NCBI RefSeq assembly: GCF_007860015.1
Contig: NZ_SJPS01000005.1
Coordinates: 372,001-436,000 of the forward strand
Reading direction: 5' to 3'
From: Bythopirellula polymerisocia
GTDB taxonomy: Bacteria > Planctomycetota > Planctomycetia > Pirellulales > Lacipirellulaceae
DNA length: 64,000 nt
Positions within the stretch are counted from its first letter, which is position 1. Each line of letters opens with the position of its first letter. Under the pieces are notes generated by a model. That model made no database searches and was not told where the DNA came from. It saw only the letters and a list, made by a program, of their open reading frames with translations. The position numbers were made by a program, and so were the translations under genes. Positions 42,051 through 49,801 of the stretch are shown piece by piece.

Positions 42051-43238
42051 ATGATTGGTCACGTCGACGCAGATTGTTTTTATGTTTCCGCCGAACGGGT
42101 GCGCTATCCGCACTTGCGCGGGATGCCTGTCGGTGTGTTGGGGAATCACGGGGCTTGCATCATCGCCAAGAGTTACGAAATGAAGGCCGCTGGGGTGCCC
42201 ACGGGGATGCCGATTTGGGAAGCGACGCCGATTTGCCCACAGGGGGTGTTTGTGAAGCGGGACTTCCGATGGTACGAAGCCTTGTCGCGCAAGATGCTGG
42301 CCATCGTCCAGCAGGCCAGCCCCCGCGTGGAGTTTTATTCCATCGACGAACAGTTCTTTAGCACGACCGAAAACACACGAGAGTTTGCTGGGCGACTCCA
42401 GACAGAGATTCTCCGGCAAGTGGGTGTGCCGGTGTCGATTGGCATTGCCCCCACCAAGACGCTGGCTAAATTGATCTCCGACTCCTCGAAACCGTTTGGC
42501 TACGAGGTGCTAAAAAGTGACAGTGAGCGACTTGCTTTGCTTCGTGATCGGCCCGTAACCGACGTCACCGGCATCGCCCGGCGAAGTGCCAAGCGCCTGG
42601 CCGAGCATGGCATCCACACCTGCGAAGAATTCGCCAATGCCGACCGGGCATTTGTTCGCTGGTTGCTCACCAAGCGAGGCGAAGATTTGTGGTGGGAATT
42701 GAATGGGACGCCGGTGCTCCCGATCCTGGTGGCCCGCCCCCGGCACAAGTTCGTTTCCCGGGGAGGAAGCATCGGCAAGGCGAGTTGCGATCCGCAGCGG
42801 GTCCATGCCTTTGTGGTGCGAAATATCGAACGGCTGGTCGAAGCCCTCGCCCACTACCGCATTTGCTGCGACTCGCTGATTCTCACGCTGCTCTTTACCA
42901 ACGAACCGGAGCGGTCGCTCCGCAGCAGCCTGTTGGGAAGTCGCGCCGATTTTGAGGCCCTGCTCGAAGCCGCCATGCACCTGCTCCCCCGCGTCTGGCA
43001 GCCCCGCTCGGCCTATGTCCACTACATGCATGTCATCGCCGACGGCCTGCGCCCGCTCACCAACCGGCAGCGGAGCCTTTTTGAGCAATCACAACTGGTA
43101 GATATCAAGCGGAAGATCAATAATGAGATGGGCCGATTCGCCTTGCGCAGCGGGGCCACCCTGCCCTTGGTCGACGTCTATGGCGATGCAGCCAACGAAT
43201 ACGACATCTGCGACATTTACGGAAAGAGTTGTTTCTAG
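42051..43238 (+). CDS. Y-family translesion DNA polymerase (UmuC/DinB-like)
   Basis: 395 residues from ATG at 42051, where homology begins: MIGHVDADCFYVSAERVRYP (first catalytic Asp residues), then FYSIDEQFFSTTENTREFAG, in which the usual SIDEAF reads SIDEQF, VSIGIAPTKTLAKLISDSSK, and a helix-hairpin-helix VTDVTGIARRSAKRLAEHGI. The little-finger part follows (about 240-350). Length and end are closer to UmuC than to DinB. It should copy damaged DNA in the SOS response. The SRAP-like gene follows after 180 bases, and a tandem repeat operator candidate precedes the start. Confidence 0.9.
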   Translation: MIGHVDADCFYVSAERVRYPHLRGMPVGVLGNHGACIIAKSYEMKAAGVPTGMPIWEATPICPQGVFVKRDFRWYEALSRKMLAIVQQASPRVEFYSIDEQFFSTTENTREFAGRLQTEILRQVGVPVSIGIAPTKTLAKLISDSSKPFGYEVLKSDSERLALLRDRPVTDVTGIARRSAKRLAEHGIHTCEEFANADRAFVRWLLTKRGEDLWWELNGTPVLPILVARPRHKFVSRGGSIGKASCDPQRVHAFVVRNIERLVEALAHYRICCDSLILTLLFTNEPERSLRSSLLGSRADFEALLEAAMHLLPRVWQPRSAYVHYMHVIADGLRPLTNRQRSLFEQSQLVDIKRKINNEMGRFALRSGATLPLVDVYGDAANEYDICDIYGKSCF

Positions 43239-43418
43239 TAGCAGTTAGTCGTTAGCTATTAGCCAGAAAGATTCGGGCAAGAATAAGGTTGAACGCAGAG
43301 ATGATCAGAGAAAACACAACAACTTATTTCTCTGCGCCTCAGCGACCTCTGCGTTTTCAAAATAATCCGCGCAAATCCGCTGAATCTGCGTCTAATTTCC
43401 GCATCTTGGAACTACCCA

Positions 43419-43892
43419 ATGTGTAAAGGCATCTCAATACTCAAGGCTCGGTTGAAACAAGAGTTGTTTGACCAATACGAACTGGAACACCGGATCACTT
43501 CACGAGGGGGAGATGCCCAGCCGGAGTTGCATTTCATGTACACCGACCCCGTGGTGCAGCTTCCGGTGATCCACGATGGCCAACTTGTGATCTATGAGTG
43601 GGGCAACCGGGGGAACAAGGAATCGAAGCTCCCCCGCACGGGTTGGTGTCGATTAGAAAGCCTTGAGGCAGGCAAGTGGCGCTGGCTCTCGCCAGAGAAG
43701 ATCGTAATCCCCGCCAACTTTGGCCTGGAAAAATCAGTCTGGTTCCAGATCCACGAGGGAATGCAGGGCGTGGTGGTCCACGATGAGCAAGAACGCCCCC
43801 ACGCCTACATGCTCACCCAGCCCGCCAGCCACTACTACCAAACCATGACCCGCCACGAACGAATGCCGATACTGATTGACCAGGAAATCTAA
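43419..43892 (+). CDS. Divergent SRAP-like (YedK/HMCES-type) protein
   Basis: 157 residues, short for the family (about 200-230). It starts MCKGIS, placing Cys at position 2 as in SRAP proteins, where the exposed Cys bonds to abasic sites. IVIPANFGLEKSVWF sits where others have CLIPADGFYEW (catalytic Glu), and HAYMLTQPASHYYQ, RHERMPILID match the closing T..AN...HDRMPVIL block with its catalytic His. The ARAET motif is not evident. Together with the polymerase upstream it suggests a damage-tolerance pair. The assignment is mine from motif order and is moderate. Confidence 0.6.
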   Translation: MCKGISILKARLKQELFDQYELEHRITSRGGDAQPELHFMYTDPVVQLPVIHDGQLVIYEWGNRGNKESKLPRTGWCRLESLEAGKWRWLSPEKIVIPANFGLEKSVWFQIHEGMQGVVVHDEQERPHAYMLTQPASHYYQTMTRHERMPILIDQEI

Positions 43893-43923
43893 GGTGACAG
43901 GATATTCACCAGAGTGTCACCTT
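43891..43923 (+). terminator. Hairpin at the end of the SRAP-like gene
   Basis: AAGGTGACA (43891-43899) and TGTCACCTT (43915-43923) form a perfect 9-base stem beginning in the stop codon. No T-run follows beyond TT, so it may be a weak or Rho-assisted terminator. Confidence 0.45.
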
Positions 43924-43988
43924 GACGATTCCCTCGCTCAATCGTACGGTAACCTAAATAAAGTTGGGCGTTTGCAGGCCTAGCCAGC

Positions 43989-44006
43989 GAGCCTGCTGAC
44001 AGGCTC
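43989..44006 (+). terminator. Hairpin between the SRAP-like gene and the tRNA half
   Basis: GAGCCTG-CTGA-CAGGCTC, a perfect 7-base stem with tetraloop, followed by TTGATTCTGTCTTTT. It would end transcription shortly before the tRNA-Gln fragment at 44021. Confidence 0.5.
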
Positions 44007-44020
44007 TTGATTCTGTCTTT

Positions 44021-44058
44021 TGGGGAATAGTGTAACGGTAGCACTCCGGACTCTGACT
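44021..44058 (+). tRNA. 5' half of a tRNA-Gln(CTG) gene, broken in the anticodon stem
   Basis: The 38 bases run from TGGGGAA (acceptor strand) through GTGTAACGGTAGCAC (D arm) and CCGGA CTCTGAC T (anticodon stem, loop with anticodon CTG, first base of the 3' stem). They match bacterial tRNA-Gln(CTG) as I know it. At 44059 the sequence turns to AGAATATAGGG, where CCGG should follow. No 3' half (T arm, TTCCCCA) is found on either strand near here or at the other end of the mobile region. It marks either an element integration site or a dead gene copy. Confidence 0.75.
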
Positions 44059-44064
44059 AGAATA

Positions 44065-44194
44065 TAGGGTTTTTATATCATGCCCTAAAAACTCTTGAAT
44101 CCACTTGTTTTCTGGTCTGAATTGCCAATTCAGGCGATTCGCTAAAAGAGTTTACAAAGGTATAAAAAACAACGCTTGCGGGTGTCATTACACC
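44065..44194. other. Highly structured 130 bases next to the tRNA break
   Basis: Four stems: TAGGG/CCCTA (44065-44069/44083-44087), AAACTCTT/AAGAGTTT (44089-44096/44146-44153) which encloses CTGAATT-GCC-AATTCAG (44117-44133), and GGTGT-CATT-ACACC (44181-44194). No coding frame. It may be an RNA, an att-site region or the remains of an intron; length is too short for a complete group I or II intron. Confidence 0.45.
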
Positions 44195-44619
44195 ACCCGA
44201 TTTTGAATTCCCTTTTCTTGCTAGGTGATTCCGACTGACGGATTCTCAATCCGAAACGACCTCACAGGATCGCGTCTAACGAGCGTCTACACCTCGATGG
44301 GTATTCTGGCCCATCCAGGAAAGCAATGCCTTAGAATGGCGATTTCGGGGGGCGTGGCGAGGGTGTTTCTTTGTTCGGTGGCTCTGCATCTTCGCGATGC
44401 CCAAATCAACGTCGCACACCTGCTAGATTAGCTCCAGCAACGACATGACAGTCCCGCGTTTCGCCTACGGGACATCCCAGAGTGGTCCCAGTTTCTGGCG
44501 GCCGAATGATAGAGGCGACTAATCATCTTGATCACATCGTCGCACACCGTGGTGAAGAGGCGTTGTTCGGGAAAGAGAAGACATACTGGCCAAAACTGAT
44601 GTATCACCTGAGTGGACCA
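44195..44619. other. Non-coding remainder of the left end of the second mobile region
   Basis: About 425 bases without a convincing gene. A 68-codon frame at 44225-44431 on the plus strand has no motif. A short dyad CGGAT-TCTCA-ATCCG lies at about 44238-44252. Confidence 0.4.
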
Positions 44620-44808
44620 TCAGTTCTTTCGTGCCTTCGCTGACTCGTCGACCGCTCTGGTGGGTTCGGCGCTGTAAAACTTTGCGGCAGTAGTGATCCG
44701 CCTATCACTATTGCATATCTGCTCGATTCTCTTAGAGATAGTTAAACGGTTTATCGGGTAGGATTCATCGAAAGGTAATGTCCGCTGCCTTAGATTTCTG
44801 GTGCTCAT
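44620..44808 (-). CDS. Small protein coupled to the P-loop ATPase gene
   Basis: 62 residues starting MSTRNLRQRTLPFDESYPIN. Its ATG (44808-44806) overlaps the ATPase stop codon in the form ATGA, strong evidence for translational coupling. The chain is basic and helical (LTISKRIEQICNSDRRITTA) and ends DESAKARKN. No family recognised. It could be the remnant of a larger gene cut at the element border. Confidence 0.5.
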   Translation of the reverse strand: MSTRNLRQRTLPFDESYPINRLTISKRIEQICNSDRRITTAAKFYSAEPTRAVDESAKARKN

Positions 44809-46703
44809 ACGGTGTTCCACTCCACGAATCTAATATGGTGCCCGCACCTTGCACACTCTCGACGGATTGAATTACCACCGTGGATCGGAACGTCACGGCA
44901 GTCGGTACTCCGACACATTTTGCACTGGTCCGGATCAGAGAAAGTCATTTTTTCCTTGTCATCCTTGTCACTCTCGTCATAAGAGCCGTTTTCTTCGGGA
45001 AAAACAGGGCATTCTTCCGTGACAACTGGTTTTGCAGCCTTACCATCCTTGTCACCGCTTGTCACAAGGTCGTCATCAAGTAACCCCTTGTTTTCTAGTG
45101 TTTGTGACATTGTGACAGGTGTGACAACTTCCTCCCCCCTTTTTTCGGATATAGTGATCTCACGACGTTTACCTGATCGCGGATGGTGAAACACACAAAC
45201 TCCAACTTGATCCAGTGCAGGACCCAACCGCTTGATTCTGCCACCCAGCGCGTTGCAGTTTTGTGGCCATCCCCGAGGAGGTTTCTCAGGGGTAATCACC
45301 TTCAATAATTCATTTGCGGTGCCAGTCCATGTTCCTTCTGTTTCTGCTAGTGCCTGGATAGCGATTGCTACGTCGTCCGATTCGATCACGGTCTCGGCGA
45401 TTCGATCACGTTGGCCTAGATAGATGTCTAGGGAAAGGTTGTCATTCTTGTCACGGTCGTCATTCACCTGATCGACGGCGGCCAACAGCTTCGCGAAGTC
45501 AGCCATGCGGGGCAGCTTTTCTAAATGGATATTTGGCAACACCTGCAACACTTTGGCCAAGAGGTCCAGAATGGCACCAAAAATACGAGGCTTGGCTGCC
45601 TTGAATAGCAAATCAATTTCGGTTTTTGTTCGCCGTTCAACTTCCCCAATGGATTCCAGGTCCACCAATAGAACCCGATCACCTAGATCCCCTCGTAAGG
45701 CCCCCGCATCGATCGAAGTTAACAAGACCGCTCGCTTAAATGATGAGACAGATACTTCCCCGTCGGTGTATAGCTTGCGACGCAACCATCCATCACCAGT
45801 CACGGCCTTGCAAAGAGCATCGCTCCACCATGGTGATAAGGTCGAGACATTATCGACTCCTACGACATGCGACGCTGCGGCACAAATAGCCCACTGTTCA
45901 GAATCACGAGGTTGATTCTGTAAAGGCGCAGGCGAGGGATCGACAATCTCTTTAAACTTTTCGGCAGCGGTCGTTTTTCCGGTGCCCTGTTGCCCACCCA
46001 AAAGCAGTATTGGGTGGGGAATACCGGGAACATAGGCTGCCACAATCCAGCCGATTACTAGCGGCCAAGTTTCAGCCGTTACATTTAGAAGATCTCGAAA
46101 TTCGGCAAGCGTACCCCCATTTTCTGGGATTGGCAAACTAGAAGTTGTGGCAGTCCGACGGAATAATACGGGAGATCGCTCACTCACTTCCCATGCTCCA
46201 CCTTTCACGACGATCGCATTGCCGGTGGAGTTACCCAAGTCGATCACAATGCTGCCATCGAACTCGGCAACACGGAGGAAAACTGCTTCCGGTTCGGCTG
46301 CAAACGCTTCACCTTGCAACGCAGTTAGTGCATCGGTAAGTGCAGAGCTGTTGGGGGTTCGCCCTTGAATTTTTCGGAATTCTCTTGACAGCTTTGATCT
46401 AAGTGAATCCCCAGAACCACGCAGCATGATTGCTACGTTGGGTCCACCTAGTTCCACCGCGAACGCATCGTCGCTGTCAGTGCGGCCAAACCGATAACGA
46501 GACATTGCCAGCTCGACCAACAGATCAGCCAGGGATTGCTTTTCGCCGGGAGTTTCACCGATGAAGTGTGCCTCCAATTCGGACATGCGTTCGTGAATTA
46601 TTTCTTCCCAGTGCTTTTTGCCTTGAGGAATAAAAATCCGAAGTTTGTCATTCGTGTTCTTGAACTCTACGCCGTCCGATTCAGCTTTGTTAATGAGTGA
46701 CAT
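44805..46703 (-). CDS. P-loop ATPase of a mobile element, with C-terminal zinc finger
   Basis: 632 residues from ATG at 46703, which overlaps the upstream stop as TAATG; an ATG three codons earlier (46712) is possible. Walker A GGQQGTGKTT at about 236-245, then HVVGVDNVSTLSPWWSDALC as likely Walker B region, and VLLTSIDAGALRGDLGDRVL (sensor/arginine region), the pattern of superfamily 3-like or AAA+ ATPases of mobile replication modules (as in DUF927-type proteins). The C-terminus holds CKMCRSTDC and CARCGHHI, a zinc ribbon. Two stretches of Asp/Lys (DKDGKAAK, SDKDDKEKM) separate the parts. Likely the replication helicase of the region. Confidence 0.75.
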   Translation of the reverse strand: MSLINKAESDGVEFKNTNDKLRIFIPQGKKHWEEIIHERMSELEAHFIGETPGEKQSLADLLVELAMSRYRFGRTDSDDAFAVELGGPNVAIMLRGSGDSLRSKLSREFRKIQGRTPNSSALTDALTALQGEAFAAEPEAVFLRVAEFDGSIVIDLGNSTGNAIVVKGGAWEVSERSPVLFRRTATTSSLPIPENGGTLAEFRDLLNVTAETWPLVIGWIVAAYVPGIPHPILLLGGQQGTGKTTAAEKFKEIVDPSPAPLQNQPRDSEQWAICAAASHVVGVDNVSTLSPWWSDALCKAVTGDGWLRRKLYTDGEVSVSSFKRAVLLTSIDAGALRGDLGDRVLLVDLESIGEVERRTKTEIDLLFKAAKPRIFGAILDLLAKVLQVLPNIHLEKLPRMADFAKLLAAVDQVNDDRDKNDNLSLDIYLGQRDRIAETVIESDDVAIAIQALAETEGTWTGTANELLKVITPEKPPRGWPQNCNALGGRIKRLGPALDQVGVCVFHHPRSGKRREITISEKRGEEVVTPVTMSQTLENKGLLDDDLVTSGDKDGKAAKPVVTEECPVFPEENGSYDESDKDDKEKMTFSDPDQCKMCRSTDCRDVPIHGGNSIRRECARCGHHIRFVEWNTV

Positions 46704-47077
46704 TAAATCCATGTTCCCGCCACCTCACTTCCCCCGACTGGTGCGGTTGCAGGGGTATCTGAAAGTGCCCCCTCATTCAGAATCCGAATCAACTCATTCG
46801 TGGCCAACTCTCTGGCCAACACGGTGGGTAGTAACGGCCGAGTTGTCCCAACAGCTCGCAGTTTGTCGGCGCGATACACTGCGAGAAATGGACGGTCTAA
46901 GAGCATCTCCACCACGTTCTGTGCGATCCGTTCGGCTTCGATATTGTTGGCCACTGGTAGCCGCGCGATGTGCACTACAATGTGCCTATCGCCGAATACC
47001 TCTAAATGCCCATTTGGGTGAGAAACAACGAGGACTGCGGCTCTAGGCTGCATTGAGTTAGTTAGTGTATTATGCAT
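46703..47077 (-). CDS. Unknown protein upstream of the P-loop ATPase
   Basis: 124 residues: strand-rich start (AAVLVVSHPNGHLEVFGDRH, IVVHIARLPVA) followed by helices (AERIAQNVVEMLLDRPFLAV) and a Gly/Pro-rich end. Its stop overlaps the ATPase start (TAATG), so they are translated together. No family recognised. Confidence 0.6.
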   Translation of the reverse strand: MHNTLTNSMQPRAAVLVVSHPNGHLEVFGDRHIVVHIARLPVANNIEAERIAQNVVEMLLDRPFLAVYRADKLRAVGTTRPLLPTVLARELATNELIRILNEGALSDTPATAPVGGSEVAGTWI

Positions 47078-47096
47078 TTTGTATATCCTTTCTTTT

Positions 47097-47126
47097 GTGA
47101 CCCCCCGTTGCTGCGGTGTGGGTCAC
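47097..47126. other. Hairpin between the HTH gene and the ATPase operon
   Basis: GTGACCC (47097-47103) pairs with GGGTCAC (47120-47126), and eight T follow on the plus strand. As the genes here run on the minus strand, a terminator for plus-strand transcripts or an operator is more likely than a terminator for the operon. Confidence 0.45.
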
Positions 47127-47156
47127 TTTTTTTGTGCCCACCGGGGTCGGGTGGAT

Positions 47157-47411
47157 TCAGATGTCCGAGAAATAATCCTTGGTCACGGTCACTGTTTTCG
47201 AACGGCTGTTCGGCTTCACTTTTGGCAGAACTTCCCTGCTACGCTTGAACGACTCTAGAGCCGTATCTTCGATGAAGTAGCGAGGCCGCTGGTCGGCACG
47301 AGTGGCCAGATTGAGGGCAGTTAATTCACCCGCCTCAATCCAGTCAATTACTTTCTTTGGAGCCACGCCAAACAGCTTGGCAACCTTGGGAACCGTGCGA
47401 GTTGTAGCCAT
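47157..47411 (-). CDS. Excisionase-like HTH DNA-binding protein
   Basis: 84 residues. TVPKVAKLFGVAPKKVIDWI is a MerR/Xis-type helix-turn-helix; AGELTALNLATRADQRPRYF is the wing, and IEDTALESFKRSREVL the final helix. The tail is basic (KVKPNSRSKTVTVTKDYF). Such proteins act as excisionases or repressors. An inverted repeat (47425-47444) lies directly before its start and is the likely binding site. Confidence 0.75.
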   Translation of the reverse strand: MATTRTVPKVAKLFGVAPKKVIDWIEAGELTALNLATRADQRPRYFIEDTALESFKRSREVLPKVKPNSRSKTVTVTKDYFSDI

Positions 47412-47424
47412 AGAAAAACCTCCA

Positions 47425-47444
47425 AGTAGTTGTTGAGAACTACT
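47425..47444. promoter_or_regulatory. Inverted repeat in front of the HTH gene
   Basis: AGTAGTT-GTTGAG-AACTACT: 7-base arms, 6-base spacer, 14 bases before the HTH start codon. Symmetry and position fit an autoregulatory operator. Confidence 0.45.
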
Positions 47445-47475
47445 CGAAGGTACAAAGAGTTATGGCTACGAATTG

Positions 47476-47497
47476 GCTGCAAACGAGCTGCAAACGA
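47476..47497 (+). repeat. Tandem 11-base repeat
   Basis: GCTGCAAACGA occurs twice head to tail (47476-47486, 47487-47497) and is followed by GCT. It lies between the HTH gene and the gene ending at 47517. One turn of helix per unit suggests a protein-binding array. Confidence 0.5.
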
Positions 47498-47516
47498 GCT
47501 ACTTTGAAAAAAAGTT

Positions 47517-48425
47517 CTAGATATTGTGTAGAATCGCTTTATTGGCCTTGAGCGAGACTTGCAGGGGGATACTGTTCTCTGAAAAATACTTATTCGCAGC
47601 AGTGCGATAGTTGCGGCAATTCGTACGGTCCAGTTCTTTGTTGGAATCGCAGAGCACTTGGTCTGCCATATCCGAGAAGGTCGCTGTTTGATCGTCAGCT
47701 TTGAAAAGATAGTTCACTAATCGCCATGCTGAGGGTGGGAATATATCGTTCAGAATCACGCCGTTATGTCGCCATCGGTATCCATCGACGGGGCCATCTG
47801 GTTTCGGTGGATCAGGCTTTTCCTCAACGCCATTTTCTTCTTGCGATGAGGAATCAGACTCCTCTGTTTCCTTGTTTGGATCGATACCGGATATTTCCGT
47901 GGGCATTACATTCCCTTTCCTTCCAGCATCCAAATTATCTAGCTGACTGTAATGAGACCGAGCTGACAAAACGGAGCAGACAATTTCTGCCACCCTTTCG
48001 GACTCTGAAAAGATTCTCTTGGCAGCAGCAAAGTAACAGCCGATTTCACCGTCAAGTTCCTCCATAGTCTGAGTCTTCGATATTGCCTCGAGGGCTTGGT
48101 TCATTGCCCTGTACGCTACATGTAAGTGGCTCAATAGGTTTTCATTAAGTCCCTCGGTTTGATTCTTGAACTGCTGAAACTTGGGAATGACTATATTAGA
48201 GAGGTCTATGCTAGTCAGCCATGCTGTCGTGGCAGATTCGACTAAAAGATCCTTTTCACTCCTATAGTATTCCAACTGGCGATTGAGCTCCCTTAGGTAT
48301 CGACCGATTTCATTCGACCAGTCAAGATATGAATGCAACTGTTCATTCGTGCCGGGCAAATCTCTACCAATTTCAGCCATTGTAGCCTTTCTGTCTGAAG
48401 CGTCTAACTTACGTTCAGCAGCCAT
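47517..48425 (-). CDS. Unknown helical protein with C-terminal winged-helix-like domain
   Basis: 302 residues from ATG at 48425, preceded by AAAGGA. The first two thirds are helices with probable coiled coil (NEQLHSYLDWSNEIGRYLRE, LNRQLEYYRSEKDLLVES). An acidic Ser/Glu/Pro linker (ETEESDSSSQEENGVEEKPD) leads to a domain GYRWRHNGVILNDIFPPSAW, RLVNYLFKADDQTATFSDMA, which has the look of a winged helix and which I recall from planctomycete proteins of unknown role. It is the first gene of the second mobile region. Confidence 0.6.
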   Translation of the reverse strand: MAAERKLDASDRKATMAEIGRDLPGTNEQLHSYLDWSNEIGRYLRELNRQLEYYRSEKDLLVESATTAWLTSIDLSNIVIPKFQQFKNQTEGLNENLLSHLHVAYRAMNQALEAISKTQTMEELDGEIGCYFAAAKRIFSESERVAEIVCSVLSARSHYSQLDNLDAGRKGNVMPTEISGIDPNKETEESDSSSQEENGVEEKPDPPKPDGPVDGYRWRHNGVILNDIFPPSAWRLVNYLFKADDQTATFSDMADQVLCDSNKELDRTNCRNYRTAANKYFSENSIPLQVSLKANKAILHNI

Positions 48426-49127
48426 GGAATTTCCTTTCAGATTCGAGTCGGCCTGAACCGTGCCGGGCGAAAGGGAAGTAAACCCGCCACGATCCGGGTC
48501 GTTTGGCATGCCGCTTCGAACCCAGCCAGTGCCCTCCCGACTTTATTCAACCATATTACTCCGGAAGGTGATTTTTTTGTACGGGTCGTACCATAGAAAA
48601 GTATCGATTTTGGCTCTGTAGAAAACCTTAACAAGCACAGTAATCAAGATGTTGTGGGTGAGTGCGATTAATCTTAGGTCCGGCAAGCTCTGCAACTAGC
48701 GTCGGGGGCCCTTGTGCGGGTTACGGCATCCGGGTTGCGTGCAGAGAACACGCCCAGATTGGGAACAAATGGCGTGATTGAAGAGGGCTTCGCTAGCCAG
48801 GGCCTAGTTGTTGTCGACTTGGTGGCGCAACTACAGCGGTCGCCACCACCTCCATCAGTTTGAGGAGAGGCTAAGCCGCTGAAGTTGGTCCAACTTCGTT
48901 CAGTTTGGAAATCTGCGAACTGCCGTCGGTCGAGACACCTCCAGCAGTTACGGAATAGTCAGTTTTCCTACGCAGGAGCGGGAATCAGCAAAGTTTACTC
49001 GTGCGTGTGTGACACCTAAGATCCTCACCATCCGGAACGACAGTCAAGAGCGGCGAACTTGCCATCGAAGATGCAGACTGAGTGATCTACACCTTAAGAT
49101 CCTCGCGCTGAGGCCGCCAGCCACCTC
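48426..49127. other. 702-base gap without recognisable features
   Basis: Short frames only, none with protein-like composition. CTAAGATCCTCACC (from 49016) and CTTAAGATCCTCGCG (from 49091) are near-repeats. The right border of the mobile region may fall here. No tRNA 3' half was found. Confidence 0.45.
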
Positions 49128-49535
49128 TCAGCTTCTCTGCGTACCTTCTCCCCTGATATTCTTTATCAGTTCATCGATCGCATGATTGACCAACTCTTTG
49201 TCATCAGAAGATTCCACGTCAAATGCATAAAACAGCATTTCTGGGGCGAGATTGGAAATAGTATTTTCAGCGTCTTCGAAAGCGTTAAAGATGGTAAGAA
49301 CTGCTTCTTGACCTCCTAGACGGCTGATACCTTCATAGGCTTTTCTTCGCCTTTCGTTGCGTTGATAAGCGTCGTAGGAGCTCTTGCTAGCTTCAGCACC
49401 CGGATGTACTGCAACCCTCTTGAGATATTCGAGTAAACCGTGCGTGTTTGGAGCGATATTGCTGGGGAAGGGTCGACAGCCTTTCTCTAAAAGTCTTGCA
49501 TTGGAACGCAGTCGAAAGTTCAAGCCTGTCTTCAA
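49128..49535 (-). CDS. Hypothetical protein, possibly a gene fragment
   Basis: 135 residues. The C-terminal two thirds look like a real, helical, acidic protein (AYEGISRLGGQEAVLTIFNA, ELVNHAIDELIKNIRGEG), the first third less so. No motif or family is recognisable and there is no clear ribosome-binding site. It may be the end of a larger gene truncated by rearrangement at the border of the mobile region. Confidence 0.4.
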   Translation of the reverse strand: MKTGLNFRLRSNARLLEKGCRPFPSNIAPNTHGLLEYLKRVAVHPGAEASKSSYDAYQRNERRRKAYEGISRLGGQEAVLTIFNAFEDAENTISNLAPEMLFYAFDVESSDDKELVNHAIDELIKNIRGEGTQRS

Positions 49536-49801
49536 AGCCCAAAGTACTTTCTTTGTTCCTGCGACTTCTTGCGTGTTGGGTTGGTTGCCAAGCGGGTAGG
49601 AAGTGTGCGGAATCGCACGGCATTGTGTCAGTTAAAACGTATCTGGACAGAATCCGTTCCATTTAAAATTTCGAGTAATTGCAGGAAGTCTGACCGAAGC
49701 GCAACTGTACGGTTTATGCGGCTAAATACCCGGATAATTGAATGAGTCGAGCCAGTGTATTGAGCATCAGTGATTGCGGTCATGAATCATGGAGACATGT
49801 T

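Larger units (their letters stand above)
44059..48425. mobile_element. Second integrated region, minus-strand genes, no integrase seen
   Basis: Begins at the break of the tRNA-Gln gene and contains, in transcription order, a helical/winged-helix protein (48425-47517), an excisionase-like HTH protein, a 124-residue protein, a P-loop ATPase with C-terminal zinc finger and a small coupled gene. Gene order HTH-then-replication ATPase repeats that of the first element. No recombinase is present, so it is a remnant or a satellite. Unlike the first element it contains GATC at ordinary frequency. Its right border is not defined; it could reach 49.1 kb. Confidence 0.45.

Noticed and set aside
44021..44252. 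Group I or group II intron in the tRNA-Gln gene
   Set aside because: The structured part is only about 130 bases, no catalytic-core pattern could be recognised, the break is not at a known tRNA intron position, and no 3' exon follows.
47097..47133. Intrinsic terminator for the second mobile region
   Set aside because: Its T-run is on the plus strand while all genes around it are on the minus strand; kept only as an unexplained hairpin.
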